Below, piece after piece: positions 11,512 through 23,088 of a stretch of 64,000 nucleotides of DNA. The DNA is from Apium graveolens (lineage: Eukaryota; Streptophyta; Magnoliopsida; Apiales; Apiaceae), in contig NC_133653.1 of assembly GCF_009905375.1 (NCBI RefSeq), positions 96,584,609 through 96,648,608 on the forward strand, given 5' to 3'. A program made the translations under genes and the position numbers. Every line of letters starts with the position of its first letter. Positions within the stretch are counted from its first letter, which is position 1. The notes under the pieces are model-generated. The model was not told the origin of the DNA and ran no database searches. It was given only the letters and a program-made list of their open reading frames with translations.

Positions 11512-12811
11512 AAGTCTGTAAAAATGCAATGGAGCAGACTATAGTCTTTTTCCTAAAACAATATCAAGCCTAAGGATTCGATCTGGAAGAAGATTAAGAA
11601 GATCATGCCTCAGATGAATTTTGAAGAAGCTTGGAGTTGAATAAATTTGTTTGGAGAAAAATACCCTAAGTCAAGATCTCTACAAGTCAAAGATTTAATG
11701 TTATAGAGAAGCCATTCGAGAACTCCAGAATGGCTTATCGAGAAGTCATTCAAGTTTCAGAGATTACCGATGGATGAGGAACATCCATCAGAATAGTAGT
11801 TTGGCTAGTCGACGGATGACTGCTGTTAGGCACATCTGTCGGGCTACAATCACTACTCGACGGATGAGCAATATCCAACGGGATAGAAAAAATGAATAAA
11901 TTCAGAATGGAGAAGTCAGGAAAGCAACTAGAGAACTCACGAATATATAGACAAGAAAAATTAAAGAAATGAAGATTGAAGATATCGACAAGTCATTCCT
12001 TCACTAGAAAGCTTAGAGTTATCGACAAGTCTACCTTTAGTAGATAACTCTGAGTAATCGATAAGTCAAAGTGAAGATGTGAAGACTAGAGATCTCGACA
12101 AGCTGAAGACCTCTACAAGCCAAACTCGATATAGAGTGCTAGATATCTCGATAAGCATATGTACTTATCAAGAAGTCAAGTGTTCTATTAATTTAAACTG
12201 GAGATCTCGAGGTACAGTCTCAAAGTACAGAATTGCAAATCAGTTCAATATCAAAGATAAATAATCAACAAACAATCCAACAGCTGGATTGACAAGTCTA
12301 CAAAAAGCAGCTTGAGGAGTGTGCAAGATCAATGGAAAAAATTAACTGACAGAATGAGATTAAAGTGAACACGGGATGCTAAAGATATGCTAAGCCAGAA
12401 ATATAAGATTTGCTTTTCCATAAATAGAAATGACAAGTGACAGTTTAGGAAAGCTAATAGCATGTTTATTATCCACTGTGTAAACCAGCAGTTAACTTAG
12501 TTATAAAGTTAACACTGGTCCTCTACTTAGAAGTAACAATTTAGATAAAATCTCTTGTATCACTCTCAAGAAGAAGCTGAGCTCTTTAACATCAAAGAGT
12601 TTAGAAATTTTGTAGCAAAACAGTCTTAATTTTTAATATAAAAATTAAGTGAGTTTTGAAGATCTGTGTTCTTCATTTTCTGCATGTTTAGATTCTGCAT
12701 GAACACTTTTCTATACAAGATTTAATTTACTTTGTTCAACAATTAACTTTCAAGAAAAGCCTAAAATCAGAAAAACCCATTCACCCCCCCTATGTGATTC
12801 ATTACCTAACA
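11512..12811 (+). repeat. LTR shared by A0 (3') and A (5'), lacking its first ~205 bases
   Basis: Matches 24948-26251 and ends in CCTAACA directly before a primer-binding site. It contains TCGACAAGTC-type motifs and CGACGGATGA/CATCCGTCG-type motifs between about 11700 and 12240, then a TATA-like CATAAATAG near 12419. Without the LTR start, normal integration-competent copies could not be made from it. Confidence 0.8.
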
Positions 12812-12813
12812 AG

Positions 12814-12825
12814 TGGTATCAGAGC
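12814..12825 (+). promoter_or_regulatory. Primer-binding site of copia A (tRNA-iMet)
   Basis: TGGTATCAGAGC, two bases after the LTR end CCTAACA. Confidence 0.9.
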
Positions 12826-12862
12826 AAAATCTGAAAGTAAACAGATTCAAGATCTTGTAAGA

Positions 12863-13831
12863 ATGAATACACAGAAAATCAGTAGTATCAAAATTCCTAC
12901 CTTTGACAAGGCTAGCTACACTCATTGGAAAAATAAAATGATGATGTTTATCAAGATGACCAATCCATTCTATATTCAGATCCTTAAGAATGGACCCTTC
13001 ATTCCTATGGTAAGAGTTGAGGAATCTATAGATAGAGACATGATCATACCAGCTCATTATGCTCCCAAAGATCCAGCTGAGTATTCTGACCCTGAAAAGG
13101 AGAAAGTCTCCTTGTATAGCAGCTTGCAATTGATATTGATTGAGTCACTTGACAATGTGATGTACAACAATATTTTTAACTCTGACACTGCGAAGCAAAT
13201 ATGGGAGAAGATTGAAATACTCTGTGAAGGAACTGAGGAGGATAGATCTAATCAAAGAAGGATACTGATTTCACACTATGAGGGTTTCATGGCTAAGCCT
13301 AAGGATATCATTACTGATGTGTTTGAAAGATTCAATAAGTTGATAAATCACTTGCAGCTTCATGACAAATACTATGAGGTTGAAGAAGTAAATCTAAAGT
13401 TCTTGCTTACTCTTCCTGATCATTTAGAACAGAAAATCTCAGCAATAAGGGAAGGGAGAGACTTGAGCAGAATAACTCTCGAAGTTCTATATGGAATTCT
13501 CAAAATATATGAACTAGAGATGATTCAAAGGCAATCATTGAGATCTGGACAAGGACAAGTTGTAGATGGCTCAAGTGCTTTAATATTAAATAAAGGTCAA
13601 ACATCTAATGATGAACCAAGATCCCATATTCCAGTTGCCTCAACAAGTGAGCAGAGAACAATTGATTCACAGGAGCAAGTCATACTAGAGTTGAAAAAGG
13701 ATGAATTCTATACTCTTGAAGAACTAGATGAGCTAGATCAGTCAATGGCCTATCTAGCTAGAAATTTCTCTAACATTAGAGTAAGGAAGCCAAAATACTT
13801 TAAAAGAAAAGGACAGTCCTTAACAAAGTAG
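12863..13831 (+). pseudogene. gag: gag capsid part of copia A
   Basis: Start chosen at 12863 (MNTQKISSIKIPTFDKASY), matching the starts in C and D; the upstream ATG at 12794 lies in the LTR. The UBN2/DUF4219-type capsid region is complete (WKNKMMMFI, AKQIWEKIE, GTEEDR, FLLTLPDHLEQKISAIREGRDLS). The frame ends at 13829-13831 (TAG) shortly before the zinc knuckle. Homology to D gag is clear across the whole part. Confidence 0.85.
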
Positions 13832-15234
13832 CAGCTGGAAGGAAAAAGGGAAGTACAATTCTGATAGCAAGATTGACTACAAAATTGGATCTGTTGACAG
13901 ATCTAATATAAGGTGCTTCAGTTGTGATAAACTAGGCCATTTTGCTACTTAATGTAGGAAACCCAAGAAGGCAAAGAAAGATAAAGCTTATCTTGAACTT
14001 GAAGCAAAGTATGAAGCTCTTCTGAAGAAACAACAAAGCAAAGCTTATATTGCAGAAGGTAACGGTTGGGATGATTCTAAAAATAATGAAGATGAAGATC
14101 TAGGAAACTATGCACTCATGGCCCTGGAGCAAGGAGAGTCATTCTCTTCTAAATCACAGGTACCAACTCTTACCTTTACTGATTTAAACGTGAATCAATA
14201 TAAGGAAACTGTTGAAAAAATGAGCACAGAAATGTTTTACATTCATACAAGCATGGTTGCTGCTAATGGAGAAGTTAGCAGATTAACAAAGTTAAATGAG
14301 AAGCTTGAAAGTGACAAACAAGAAGTTGAATTATTGACAGTGGAGCTTGAAGCCTTGAAACCAGAAAATGGTTATCTGAAATATAAGCTCAAGTGTGCAA
14401 ATGAGATTGAGGTTGTGCTAAGAGAAAAACTGGAGAAAAGTGAAGTAAAGTTGAAGTCCTTCAAGAATACACCTGAATTGGTTGGTCAGTACCATGAGAA
14501 AAACAAACCATGTGCAAATATTCCTATTGGTCTTGATTATGATACCTTAAACAACAAGAATAAAAACACTAGTGACAGAGGAAAAGCAACAAAGGTTGAA
14601 AATGTTCCGGCAATGCTGAAAAATGTTGGATCACCTGTGTTTAAGACTTGTGAGGTAAACTTCAGTGAAGAAGAATTGATTATCAAGCAAGAAATTGTAG
14701 ATGAGGATAATGAAAAGAGGAATACCAATTCAATTCAATCTTCCAAGACTGAAGAAAATCTTATGGACAATCAAAGTACCAAGACTACTGTCAAAGAAAC
14801 CAAGATGGAAGATGCAAGAAAGAAAAATAGAAATGGAAGAATGGGGATAAAAAAATCAATAATCTGACCTATGTTGCAGATGCTCCTGGAAAGAAGTGTG
14901 AAAAATGTGGCTCTGCAAATTATCTAACTTACCTTTATAAAAAGGGTGTTAGTATGCTAACTGGAGGAGCCTGCTAATACAATGAAGCAGATTTAAATGA
15001 TCCCTACTCATTTTGTGATAAGTTTGAGTGCATCCCTTGTAACTTGAAAGTTATGAAGAGTTGCCACAAACTGAGAATAGAACTTAAAGAATCAAAAATT
15101 GAGTCTACATCAGAAAAGGAATAGTGCACAACAATCATTGAATTCTATTTTATCTGAAACAAATCACTCTACTTCCGCTAAATCAGTTAACAAAAAAAAA
15201 GTACCCAGCACTTCTTGGGTCACTAAACACACCT
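13832..15234 (+). pseudogene. gag C-terminus of copia A: zinc knuckle, coiled coil, Cys-rich tail
   Basis: The CCHC knuckle (IRCFSCDKLGHFAT) is broken by TAA just before its last Cys near 13950. From 14118 an open frame of 249 codons is Glu/Lys-rich coiled coil (VSRLTKLNEKLESDKQEVELL). Past its stop are a second CxxC motif (KKCEKCGSANYL) and a third Cys cluster (FCDKFECIPCNLKVMKSCHKL). This long extension is typical of SIRE-type gag. Confidence 0.7.
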
Positions 15235-15252
15235 GAATCTCATTGTGTGTAG

Positions 15253-15971
15253 GAAAAAGTGAAAAAAGTCATATGGATCATTGAAAGTGGATATTCCAGA
15301 CATATGACAGGTGATAAGGCCCTGCTATCACAGTTTGAGGAGAAGTTGGCCCATTGGTGACCTTTAAAGACAACAACAAAGGATTCACAATGGGATATGT
15401 CAAGATTGTTTCTGAAAATATTTTCATTGATGATGTAGCACTAGTAGCTAGGCTTGATGTGAATCTTCTCAGTGTTATCCAATTTGCAGATAAAGGCTAT
15501 GAAGTTTTATTCAACAAAGAAGAATGCACCTTTATCAGCAAGAAAACTGGTGAAATTGCTTTAAAAGGAGCTAGGAAAGAAAGCGTGTTTGTTGCAGACT
15601 TGGACTCAACAAATAAGGATGGTATTTGCTGCTTCTACACCAAGGCATCAGAAGAACAAAGCAAGTTATGGCATAAGAAGCTGTCTCACTTGAATTTCAA
15701 GGCAATTAACAACTTAGTCAAAAAGGAGTTAGTGAGAGACATGCCCAAGCTGGAGTTTGCTCAAGTTGAAGTCTGTGAAACTTGTCAGAAAGGAAAGATG
15801 AAAAGATCTAGTCTCAAATCAAAAACTGTGAATTCTATTAGTGCACCCTTGCAGCTTATTCACATGGACTTGTTTGGGCCAGTGAATGTCTTATCAATTT
15901 CAAGGAACAGATATGCACTTGTGATGGTGGATGTTCTAAAGATACACTTGGGTAGAGTTCATGTACTCTAA
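15253..15971 (+). pseudogene. Protease and integrase N-terminus of copia A
   Basis: The protease box reads IESGYSRHMTG near 15280: the catalytic Asp is replaced by Glu and the usual Cys/Ser by Tyr (compare IDSGCSRHMTG in E at about 62590). A frameshift near 15350 leads into the 205-codon frame with the GAG-pre-integrase HHCC finger (WHKKLSHLNFKAI...CETCQKGK) and the first core Asp (HMDLFGP). The frame breaks again after ALVMVD. Confidence 0.75.
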
Positions 15972-16868
15972 AGATGAAACTCCACATATCATAATTGAGC
16001 ACATCAAAAAGATAAAAAAACAGGGTGAAGATTATAATTGTGTGAAAAGACTAAGGAGTGACAATGGAGCAGAATTCAGAAATGTTACATTAAGTGAATT
16101 CTGCAAAGGCAAAGGCATTATTCAAGAATTCTCAGCTGCCAGAACAACTCAACAAATGGAGTAATTGAGAGAATGAACAGAACATTGGTTGAAACCGCTA
16201 GAACAATGCTGCAAGATGCCAAGTTGCCAACAAGTTTCTGGGTATAGGCTGTCAACACTGCATGTGATACTCAGAATAGATATCTCATTAACAAGGCACA
16301 TGGCAAGTCACCCTACGCAATCATGTCTAAGAGAAAGCCTACTGTAAAGCATCTTCATGTGTTTGGAAGCAAGTATTACATTTTGAAAGACAACTCTGAA
16401 TATGTGGGAAAATTTGACTCAAAGGTATGTGAAGCAATTTTTCTGGGATATTCACTGGAAAGAACAACCTACAAAGTCTATGTGATTGATCAAAAGAAGA
16501 TCATGGAAAGCACAGATGTGACCTTTGATGATGACAAGTATCCAGGCTTGGAATGCCTTGATGGTAATGAAGCTGAAGCCCTTGCATTTGAAAATCTCAA
16601 CTTTGATAGTGATTCTGATGAGAAGATCAAGTTAATGCACAACAGCTGATGAATGAAGAGACTACTGAATAGGAAAATCATGGGAATGGAAGCTCATCTC
16701 AAACACCTTAATTTAGTAGCACAAACTCATGTGGAGAAAGAGAAGAACGATCTACCAGTCATACCAATAATGAAGAAAATGATGAAGGCACAAGTCAACA
16801 AACTCACACAAGGAAGTGGGATAGAAGTCACTCTAGAGAAGCAATTATTGGTGATCCAGCTGTTGGTG
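15961..16868 (+). pseudogene. Integrase core and C-terminus of copia A, several breaks
   Basis: Second core Asp in RLRSDNGAEF near 16050. A break near 16160 precedes the catalytic Glu segment (VIERMNRTLVE). The C-terminal frame from 16323 (KHLHVFGSKYYILKDNSEYVGKFD) is standard copia integrase, then acidic linker with further frameshifts to about 16868. Confidence 0.75.
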
Positions 16869-17417
16869 TGAGGACTAGAAGTGCAACTACTAATGAGTGC
16901 CTACATGCATGTTTTCTGTCTCAAGTAGAGCCCAAGAAAATTGATGAAGCTCTACTGGATCCTGACTGGATATCTGCCATGCAGGAAGAGCTGAATCAGT
17001 TTGAAAGAAGCAAAGTCTGGAAGTTAGTTCCTGCACCAAAGAACAGAAGCATTATTGGAACAAAAATGGGTGTTCAGGAACAAAATGGGTGAAAATGGTA
17101 TAGTTACCAGAAATAAAGCAAGGTTGGTTGCTAAAGGCTACTCACAAGAAGAAGGAATTGATTATGATGAAACTTTTTCTCTTGTTGCTAGACTTGAAGC
17201 TATAAGAATTTTTTTAGCATTTGCTGCACACTCAAATTTCAAAGTGTATCAAATGGATGTCAAAAGTGCCTTTCTAATTGGTGAGTTAGAAGAGGAAGTT
17301 TATGTGCAACAACCTCCTGGCTTTGAGGATCCAAAATTTCCTAACTTTGTATATAAGTTACTCAAGGCTCTATATGGACTAAAGCAAGCACCTAGAGCTT
17401 GGTATGACACACTGTAA
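16868..17417 (+). pseudogene. RT N-terminal half of copia A (3' of 16971 belongs to the patch)
   Basis: Starts with the VRTRSAT / [16 protein letters not shown] linker, then after a frameshift near 17075 [22 protein letters not shown] and [22 protein letters not shown]. It ends at a TAA (17415-17417) after WYDTL. The same TAA is found in the resumed RT at 20310-20312 and in E at 60456-60458. Confidence 0.85.
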
Positions 17418-18459
17418 GATTTCTTACTGAAGCATGGTTTTACTAGAGGAACCATAGGCAAGACTCTCTTCTATAAGAAACATGGTGAAGATATGATCCT
17501 AGTTCAGATCTATGTGGATGATATTATCTTTGGCTCTACTAATGAGAAGTTGTGCCAAAGATTCTCCAAGCTTATGCAAAGTGAATATGAAATGAGTATG
17601 ATGGGGGAACTGAGTTACTTCCTTGGACTTCAAGTCAGCCAAAGAAGTGATGGTATCTTCATCAGCCAAACTAAATATGTCAAGGATCTTTTGAAAAAGT
17701 TTGGAATGGTTGATTGTTCACCTGCATCTACACCTATGTCTACTGTAATAAAGTTGGATGAGGATAAAAAGGGCAAGAGTGTTGATATCTCAAGCTACAG
17801 AGGGATGATTGGATCGTTGCTTTACTTAACAGCAAGTAGACCAGACATCATGTTTGTAACATGTCTATGTGCAAGATTTCAAGCCAATCCAAAAGAATCA
17901 CGTTTGACGGCTGTAAAGAGGATTTTCAAATATTTGAAGGGAACTCCAAACTTGGGATTATGGTATCCTAAGGGAACTGGTTTTGAAGCTGTTGGATACA
18001 CAAATGCAGATTTTGCTGGATGAAGGGTTGACAGAAAGAGTACAATGTGGAAGCTGTCAATTTCTTGGACAGAGACTTGTATCTTGGTACAACAAGAAAC
18101 AACAATATGTATCAACTTCTACAGCTGAAGCTGAATACATAGCTGCAGGAAGTTGTTGTGCTCAAGTGCTTTGGATTAGAAATCAGCTAATGGATTATGG
18201 CCTAGTGTTACACAAAACTCCTATCATGTGTGACAATACTAGTGTTATATCTATAATAGCTAATCCAGTAAATCATTCTAGGACAAAGCACATTGATGTG
18301 AGGTATCATTTCATTAGAGAACATGCTACTAATGGTACCATTGAGCTCATTTTTGTACCAACAGAAAAACAAGTAGCTGACATTTTTACTAAACCTTTGG
18401 ATGAAGCAACTTTCAATAGAATTGTAGGTGAAATTGGAATGCTCAATTCTTCATCCTAA
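17418..18459 (+). pseudogene. RT C-terminal half and RNase H in the patch of copia A
   Basis: Frame 17493-18023 holds the catalytic YVDD box ([14 protein letters not shown]) and ends at a TGA in the RNase H motif where intact copies have a Cys codon (18021-18023). Frame 17983-18459 continues with [22 protein letters not shown], the CDNTS and [12 protein letters not shown] motifs and FTKPLDEATF, ending with TAA at 18457-18459. Confidence 0.85.
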
Positions 18460-19427
18460 GGCAAGAACTCAGCTAATGTTTTGCAGCAGATTAATCTCCA
18501 GTAAATCAAATTTTATTTGATTAAATTGGAAATTAACTGAAATATGAATTATAATTATTTCAGAAATCTCTACATACTTGTTTTTCAAATTCAATTAACT
18601 TAGAATTTTTCAAATTCTGAGTAAACTGCTTAGTTGTTAATTTACATCATTTATATGTAAAATTAACACAAGGTAGAATTACAATAACCAAAAGTATCTA
18701 GCAAACTGAGTTCTCGATAAGATAAATTGACTTCTCGACAAGTCATTTTAGGACTTCTCGAGTGAGTCCTCGATAAGTCAACTCACTGACTTCTCGAGTG
18801 ACTTCTCGATAGGTTTAAAATGACTTATCGACAAGTCCTTGTAGAGTTCTTTAATAATGTTCATTCACAGAGTTCTCTTGTGGTACAATTCTTGACTTAT
18901 CAATAACTCAGAACTGAAATAATTTAAATTGGTAAATTATTTTGGTAAATTACTTTTGGAAAGTTTATTCTAATAAAAGTTAGAATTAATTCAGTCCACT
19001 TTTTGTACAAATTGGGTATTTATTTAAAATTTCGATAAGTCAAGTTTGAGTTCTCTATAAGAGTAATTTAAAATGACTTCTCGACATGTACTTCGCTTCT
19101 TTAAATGACTTCTCGATAGACAACTCCAAATGTCTATTTTTGAGTTCTCGACAAGTCATCTACTTTCACTATAAATACCCGGACTTCTCGATTAATTTGA
19201 ACTTGGAATTTTTCAAAATTCTAAGTAAACTGAATATTTATTACTTCATATCTTCAGTATATGAACTTAATAAATAATAGATCAAAAGAAGCAAAGAGAA
19301 TGAAAAACTGAACAAATTTAATTCATAAATTCTGTTCAGAAAAATACTTTTGACATACTTTGTATCTAATTTCTCTGACTTATTGACACATTTACATGCT
19401 TATATGATTTCTTGTTTACGTGGAAAT
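18460..19427 (+). repeat. Post-pol spacer of A/E family with TCTCGATAAGTC inverted-motif array
   Basis: No credible gene. Between about 18710-18850 and 19030-19200 there are many copies of GACTTCTCGA, TCGATAAGTC and TCGACAAGTC, i.e. half-sites of a GACTTCTCGATAAGTC-like palindrome in both orientations. The array is repeated at 21600-22110 and, inverted, at 58670-59170. It ends at GAAAT (19423-19427), the left target duplication of the copied solo LTR. Confidence 0.75.
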
Positions 19428-19844
19428 TGAAAGGAATATGTCCTAAGTCCAATCATGTATGAGGATTTAGGAATAATTTATATGGAATCTGTTTTGATTT
19501 CATTGATATTAATAAAAGACTTGTTTTGTTTTTATTACAGGCTCTATCTATTTAAGTGTTTAAATAAGATATACCATAGTTTAGAGTAAATCTTTTTATG
19601 GATTATGATGAGATCATAATAGTGAGACCTAAAAAGATGATAACTCTAAACTTAAATAGTTCCTGGTCATAGGATTACTAACTGGTAATTAATAATCCGC
19701 AAAGATCGGTACATTCTATGCTTGCTTCATTATGAAGGATGTCTGTTCTCATAGACATTTGTGTGGTGACACTATAGCTAGTATGTAGGTGCTTATTATA
19801 GAATAAGTTCACTGAACATGACTCGCACAGCTGAACAACTGATG
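19428..19844 (+). repeat. Truncated copy of a solo LTR (first 417 bases)
   Basis: Begins TGAAAGGAATATG after GAAAT and matches the start of the complete solo LTR at 58445-56774 on the minus strand. It stops abruptly after CTGATG; a 9-bp AAATAATTT follows, then RT sequence. It came in with the patch. Confidence 0.88.
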
Positions 19845-19853
19845 AAATAATTT

Positions 19854-21353
19854 CCATGCAGGAAGAGCTGAATCAGTTTGAAAGAAGAAAAGTCTGGAAA
19901 TTAGTTCCTGCACCAAAGAACAGAAGCATTATTGGGACAAAATGGGTGTTCAGGAATAAAATGGGTGTTCAGGAACAAAATGGATGAAAATGGTATAGTT
20001 ACCAGAAACAAAGCAAGGTTGGTTGCAAAAGGCTACTCACAAGAAGAAGGAATTGATTATGATGAAACTTTTTCTCCTGTTTCTAGACTTGAAGCTATAA
20101 GAATTTTTCTAGCACTTGCTGCACACTCAAATTTCAAAGTGTATCAAATGGATGTCAAAAGTGCATTTCTAATTGGTGAGTTAGAAGAGGAAGTTTATGT
20201 GCAACAACCTCCTGGCTTTGAGGATCCAAAATTTCCTAACTTTGTATATAAGTTACTCAAGGCTCTATATGGACTAAAGCAGGAACCTAGAGCTTGGTAT
20301 GACACACTGTAAGATTTCTTACTGAAGCATGGTTTTACTAGAGGAACCGTAGACAAGACTCTCTTCTACAAAAAACATGGTGAAAATATGATCCTAGTTC
20401 AGATTTATGTGGATGATATCATTTTTGGTTCTACTAATGAGAAGTTGTGCCAAAGATTTTCCAAGCTTATGCAAAGTAAATATGAAATGAGTATGATGGG
20501 GGAACTATTTTACTTCCTTGGACTTCAAGTCAGCCAAAGAAGTGATGGTATCTTCATCAGCCAAACTAAATATGTCAAGGATCTCTTGAAAAAGTTTAGA
20601 ATGGTTGATTGTTCACCTGCATTTACACTTACGTCTACTGTAACAAAGTTGGATGAAGATAAAAAGGGCAATAGTGTAGATATCTCAAGCTATGTAGGGA
20701 TGATTGGATCATTGCTTTACTTAACAGCAAGTAGACCAGACATCATGTTTGCAACATATCTATGTGCAAGATTTCAAGCCAATCCAAAAGAATCACATTT
20801 GATGGTTGTAAAGAGGATTTTCAGATACTTGAAGGGGACTCCAAACTTGGGATTATGGTATCCTAAGGGAACTGGTTTTGAAGCTGTTGGCTACACAGAT
20901 GCAGATTTTGCTGGATGCAGGGTTGATAAAAATAGTACCAGTGGAAGCTGTCACTTTTTTAGACAAAGACATGTATCCTGGTACAGCAGGAAACAACAAT
21001 CTGTATCAACTTCTACAGCTGAAGCTGAATACATAGCTGCAGGGAGTACTTGTGCTCAAGTGCTTTGGATTAGAAATCAGCTAATGGATTATGGCCTAGT
21101 GTTACACAAAATTCCTATCATGTGTGACAATACTAGTGCTATATCTATAGTAGCTAATCCAGTTAATCATTCTAGGATAAAGCACATTGATGTGAGGTAC
21201 CACTTTATTAGAGAGCATGCTACTAATGGTACCATTGAGCTCATTTTTATACCAACAGAAAAATAATTAGCTGGCATTTTTACTAAATCTTTTGATGAAG
21301 CAACTTTCACTAGACTTGTAGGTGAAATGGGAATGCTTAAGTCTTCATCCTAA
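19854..21353 (+). pseudogene. Resumed RT and RNase H of copia A
   Basis: Restarts at CCATGCAGGAAGAG, the sequence also present at the left edge of the patch (16977). A short tandem duplication (TGGGTGTTCAGGAA twice, about 19941-19975) shifts the frame. Frame 19932-20312 is the RT N-terminus and ends at the same TAA as the other copies. Frame 20388-21266 has YVDD, the RNase H motifs and an intact FAGCRVD, then TAA in place of a sense codon. Coding similarity continues to TAA 21351-21353. Confidence 0.85.
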
Positions 21354-22622
21354 GGCAAGAACTCAGCTAATGTGTGGCTGCACATTAATCTCTAGTAAAT
21401 CAAAATTAATTTGATTCAATTGGAAATTAACTCAGATATGAATTATAAATATTTCAGAAATCTCTGTATATTTGTTTTACAAATTCAAAATTAACTTAGA
21501 ATTTCTCAAATTCTGAGTAAACTGCATAGTTGTTAATTTGCATTCTTAATATGTAATATTAACACAAGGCGGAATTGCAATAACCTAAAGTATTTAAAGA
21601 ACTAAGTTCTCGATAAGTATAAATTGACTTCTCGACAAGTCATTTTAGGACTTCTCGAGTGAGTCCTCGATAAGTCAATCTACTGACTTCTCGAGTGACT
21701 TCTCGATAGGCTTAAAATGACTTATCGATAAGTCCTCGTAGAGTTCTCTAATAGCGTTCATTCATAGAGTCCTCTACAAGTACAATTTTTGACTTATGAA
21801 TAACTCAGAACTGAGATAATTTGAATTGATAAATTATTTTGGTAAAATACTTTTAGAAAATTTATTCTAATTTTATTATGAATTTATTCAAGTAAAGGTT
21901 AGAATTAGTTCATTCCACTTGTTGGACAAACTAGGTATTTATTTGACATTTTAATAAGTCAAGTTTGGGTTCTCTATAAGTGTAATTTAAAATGACTTCT
22001 CGACATGTACTTCACTTCTCCAAATGACTTCTCTATAGACAAACTCCAAATGTCTATTTTTTAGATCTCGACAAGTCATCTACTTTTGCTATAAATACCC
22101 AGACTTCTCGAATATTTTAACTTGGAATTTCTCGAAATTCTAAGCAAACTGAATATTTATTAATTCATATTCTAACAATATGAAGTTAATAAATAACAGA
22201 TCAAAAGAAGCAAAAAGTATGAAAAACCGAAATAATTTAATTCATAAATTATGATCAGCAAAATACTTTTGACATACTTTGTCTATAATTACTCTGACTT
22301 ATTGACACATTTACGTGCTTATTTTTTTGTGGAAATATGCTAGTCTAATGTAATAGACTAGTATATTATATCTGATGTTTTGAGAAAGCTAATAATGGTT
22401 AAAATTATTTGACTTTATGCTGATAGGAGGAGTTATTTTTGTGTAGGAAGTACTTGTTTATTTCCATGGAGAATAGTCATTCTAAATAGTAAACTAAGAT
22501 TCTTGAGTACTTGCATGGGGAATAGTAACTAGTCATTTCTAACTGTCAAGTTTTCTTATGTGATTATTACTCGTATTATCCGGGCAACTCAAGAGTCTCT
22601 TGGTTTCTATCTTTACTCCCTC
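21354..22622 (+). repeat. Post-pol spacer of copia A with motif array
   Basis: Non-coding. GACTTCTCGA / TCGATAAGTC motifs cluster at about 21600-21790 and 21990-22110. The rest is AT-rich. It leads into the promoter-like segment at 22623. Confidence 0.65.
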
Positions 22623-22719
22623 TATAAATTAAAACACATCACCCTTTATCATTCATCACTACTCTTATTCTCAACAAACATCTAATTTCAAACTCACTTC
22701 CTGTCCATCTCTCTCTAAA
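22623..22719 (+). promoter_or_regulatory. Promoter-like TATA box and leader before the short post-pol ORF
   Basis: TATAAAT at about 22623-22629, then a leader with CT runs up to ATG 22720. The layout is the same as in A0 and E, and the segment is conserved though the ORF is broken. Confidence 0.45.
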
Positions 22720-23088
22720 ATGGATGCCCCGGTCTTCTATAGACTTATTCATGGAGTTTACCGGCCTGTCCATCATCTGGCTGAAGACCAAATTTACTTT
22801 CATCCTTTCGGACTTCGTGTTCGTCTCGGGGGGTTGTTTGCAGCCCGTTTGATATTCCACGAGATATCTTTGACGAACTCTCATGGGATGATCAACTTAG
22901 CATTCTTTTCTTTGAGATGGAAGTCTCTCCGGAGCAGGAAAGATGTGCTAGGGTAGCTGAGCAGCAATGCCTTGCTGCTCTGGAGTTGCAGGAGAGGATC
23001 ATCTCTCTTGCACACTCCATGTCCAAAGCTTACCCAGCATAGGGCAAGGAGGTTGGAGGTCGAGAAGAAGAAGCCCAAGTTAGAGTAG
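22720..23088 (+). pseudogene. Short post-pol ORF of the A/E family, second frameshifted copy
   Basis: Starts MDAPVFYRLIHGVYRPVHHL. It shifts frame near 22830 in a run of G and again by an extra base near 23035. The homologous C-terminus (MEVS...VAEQQCLAALELQER) can be followed to TAG near 23086. The break points differ from those in A0, so the two copies decayed independently. Confidence 0.6.

Larger units (their letters stand above)
1..12811 (+). mobile_element. A0: 3' part of a SIRE-like Ty1/copia element (interrupted by gypsy G)
   Basis: The stretch aligns by eye with 21500-26251, the 3' half of element A: post-pol spacer, promoter-like segment, short ORF, decayed tail, then LTR. Bases 1-40 match about 21502-21540 and then jump to the sequence at 22477, so roughly 900 bases of spacer are missing here. 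The upstream gag-pol lies outside the window. Gypsy element G splits the tail at 1499-10752. A0 runs straight into the LTR that serves as 5' LTR of element A, so the two elements share one LTR, as expected after unequal LTR recombination. Confidence 0.75.
16971..19844 (+). repeat. 2874-bp near-identical copy of E 58029-60902 (inverted)
   Basis: Positions p in this segment pair with 77873-p on the minus strand without any indel: the ORF ends 17055/60818, 17493/60380, 18459/59414 and 19277/58596 all fit. I noticed three single-base differences in the parts compared. Upstream of 16971 A and E differ at four sites in about 70 bases, and downstream of 19844 they stop matching altogether. The segment carries RT, RNase H, spacer and the start of a foreign LTR. 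Confidence 0.9.
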
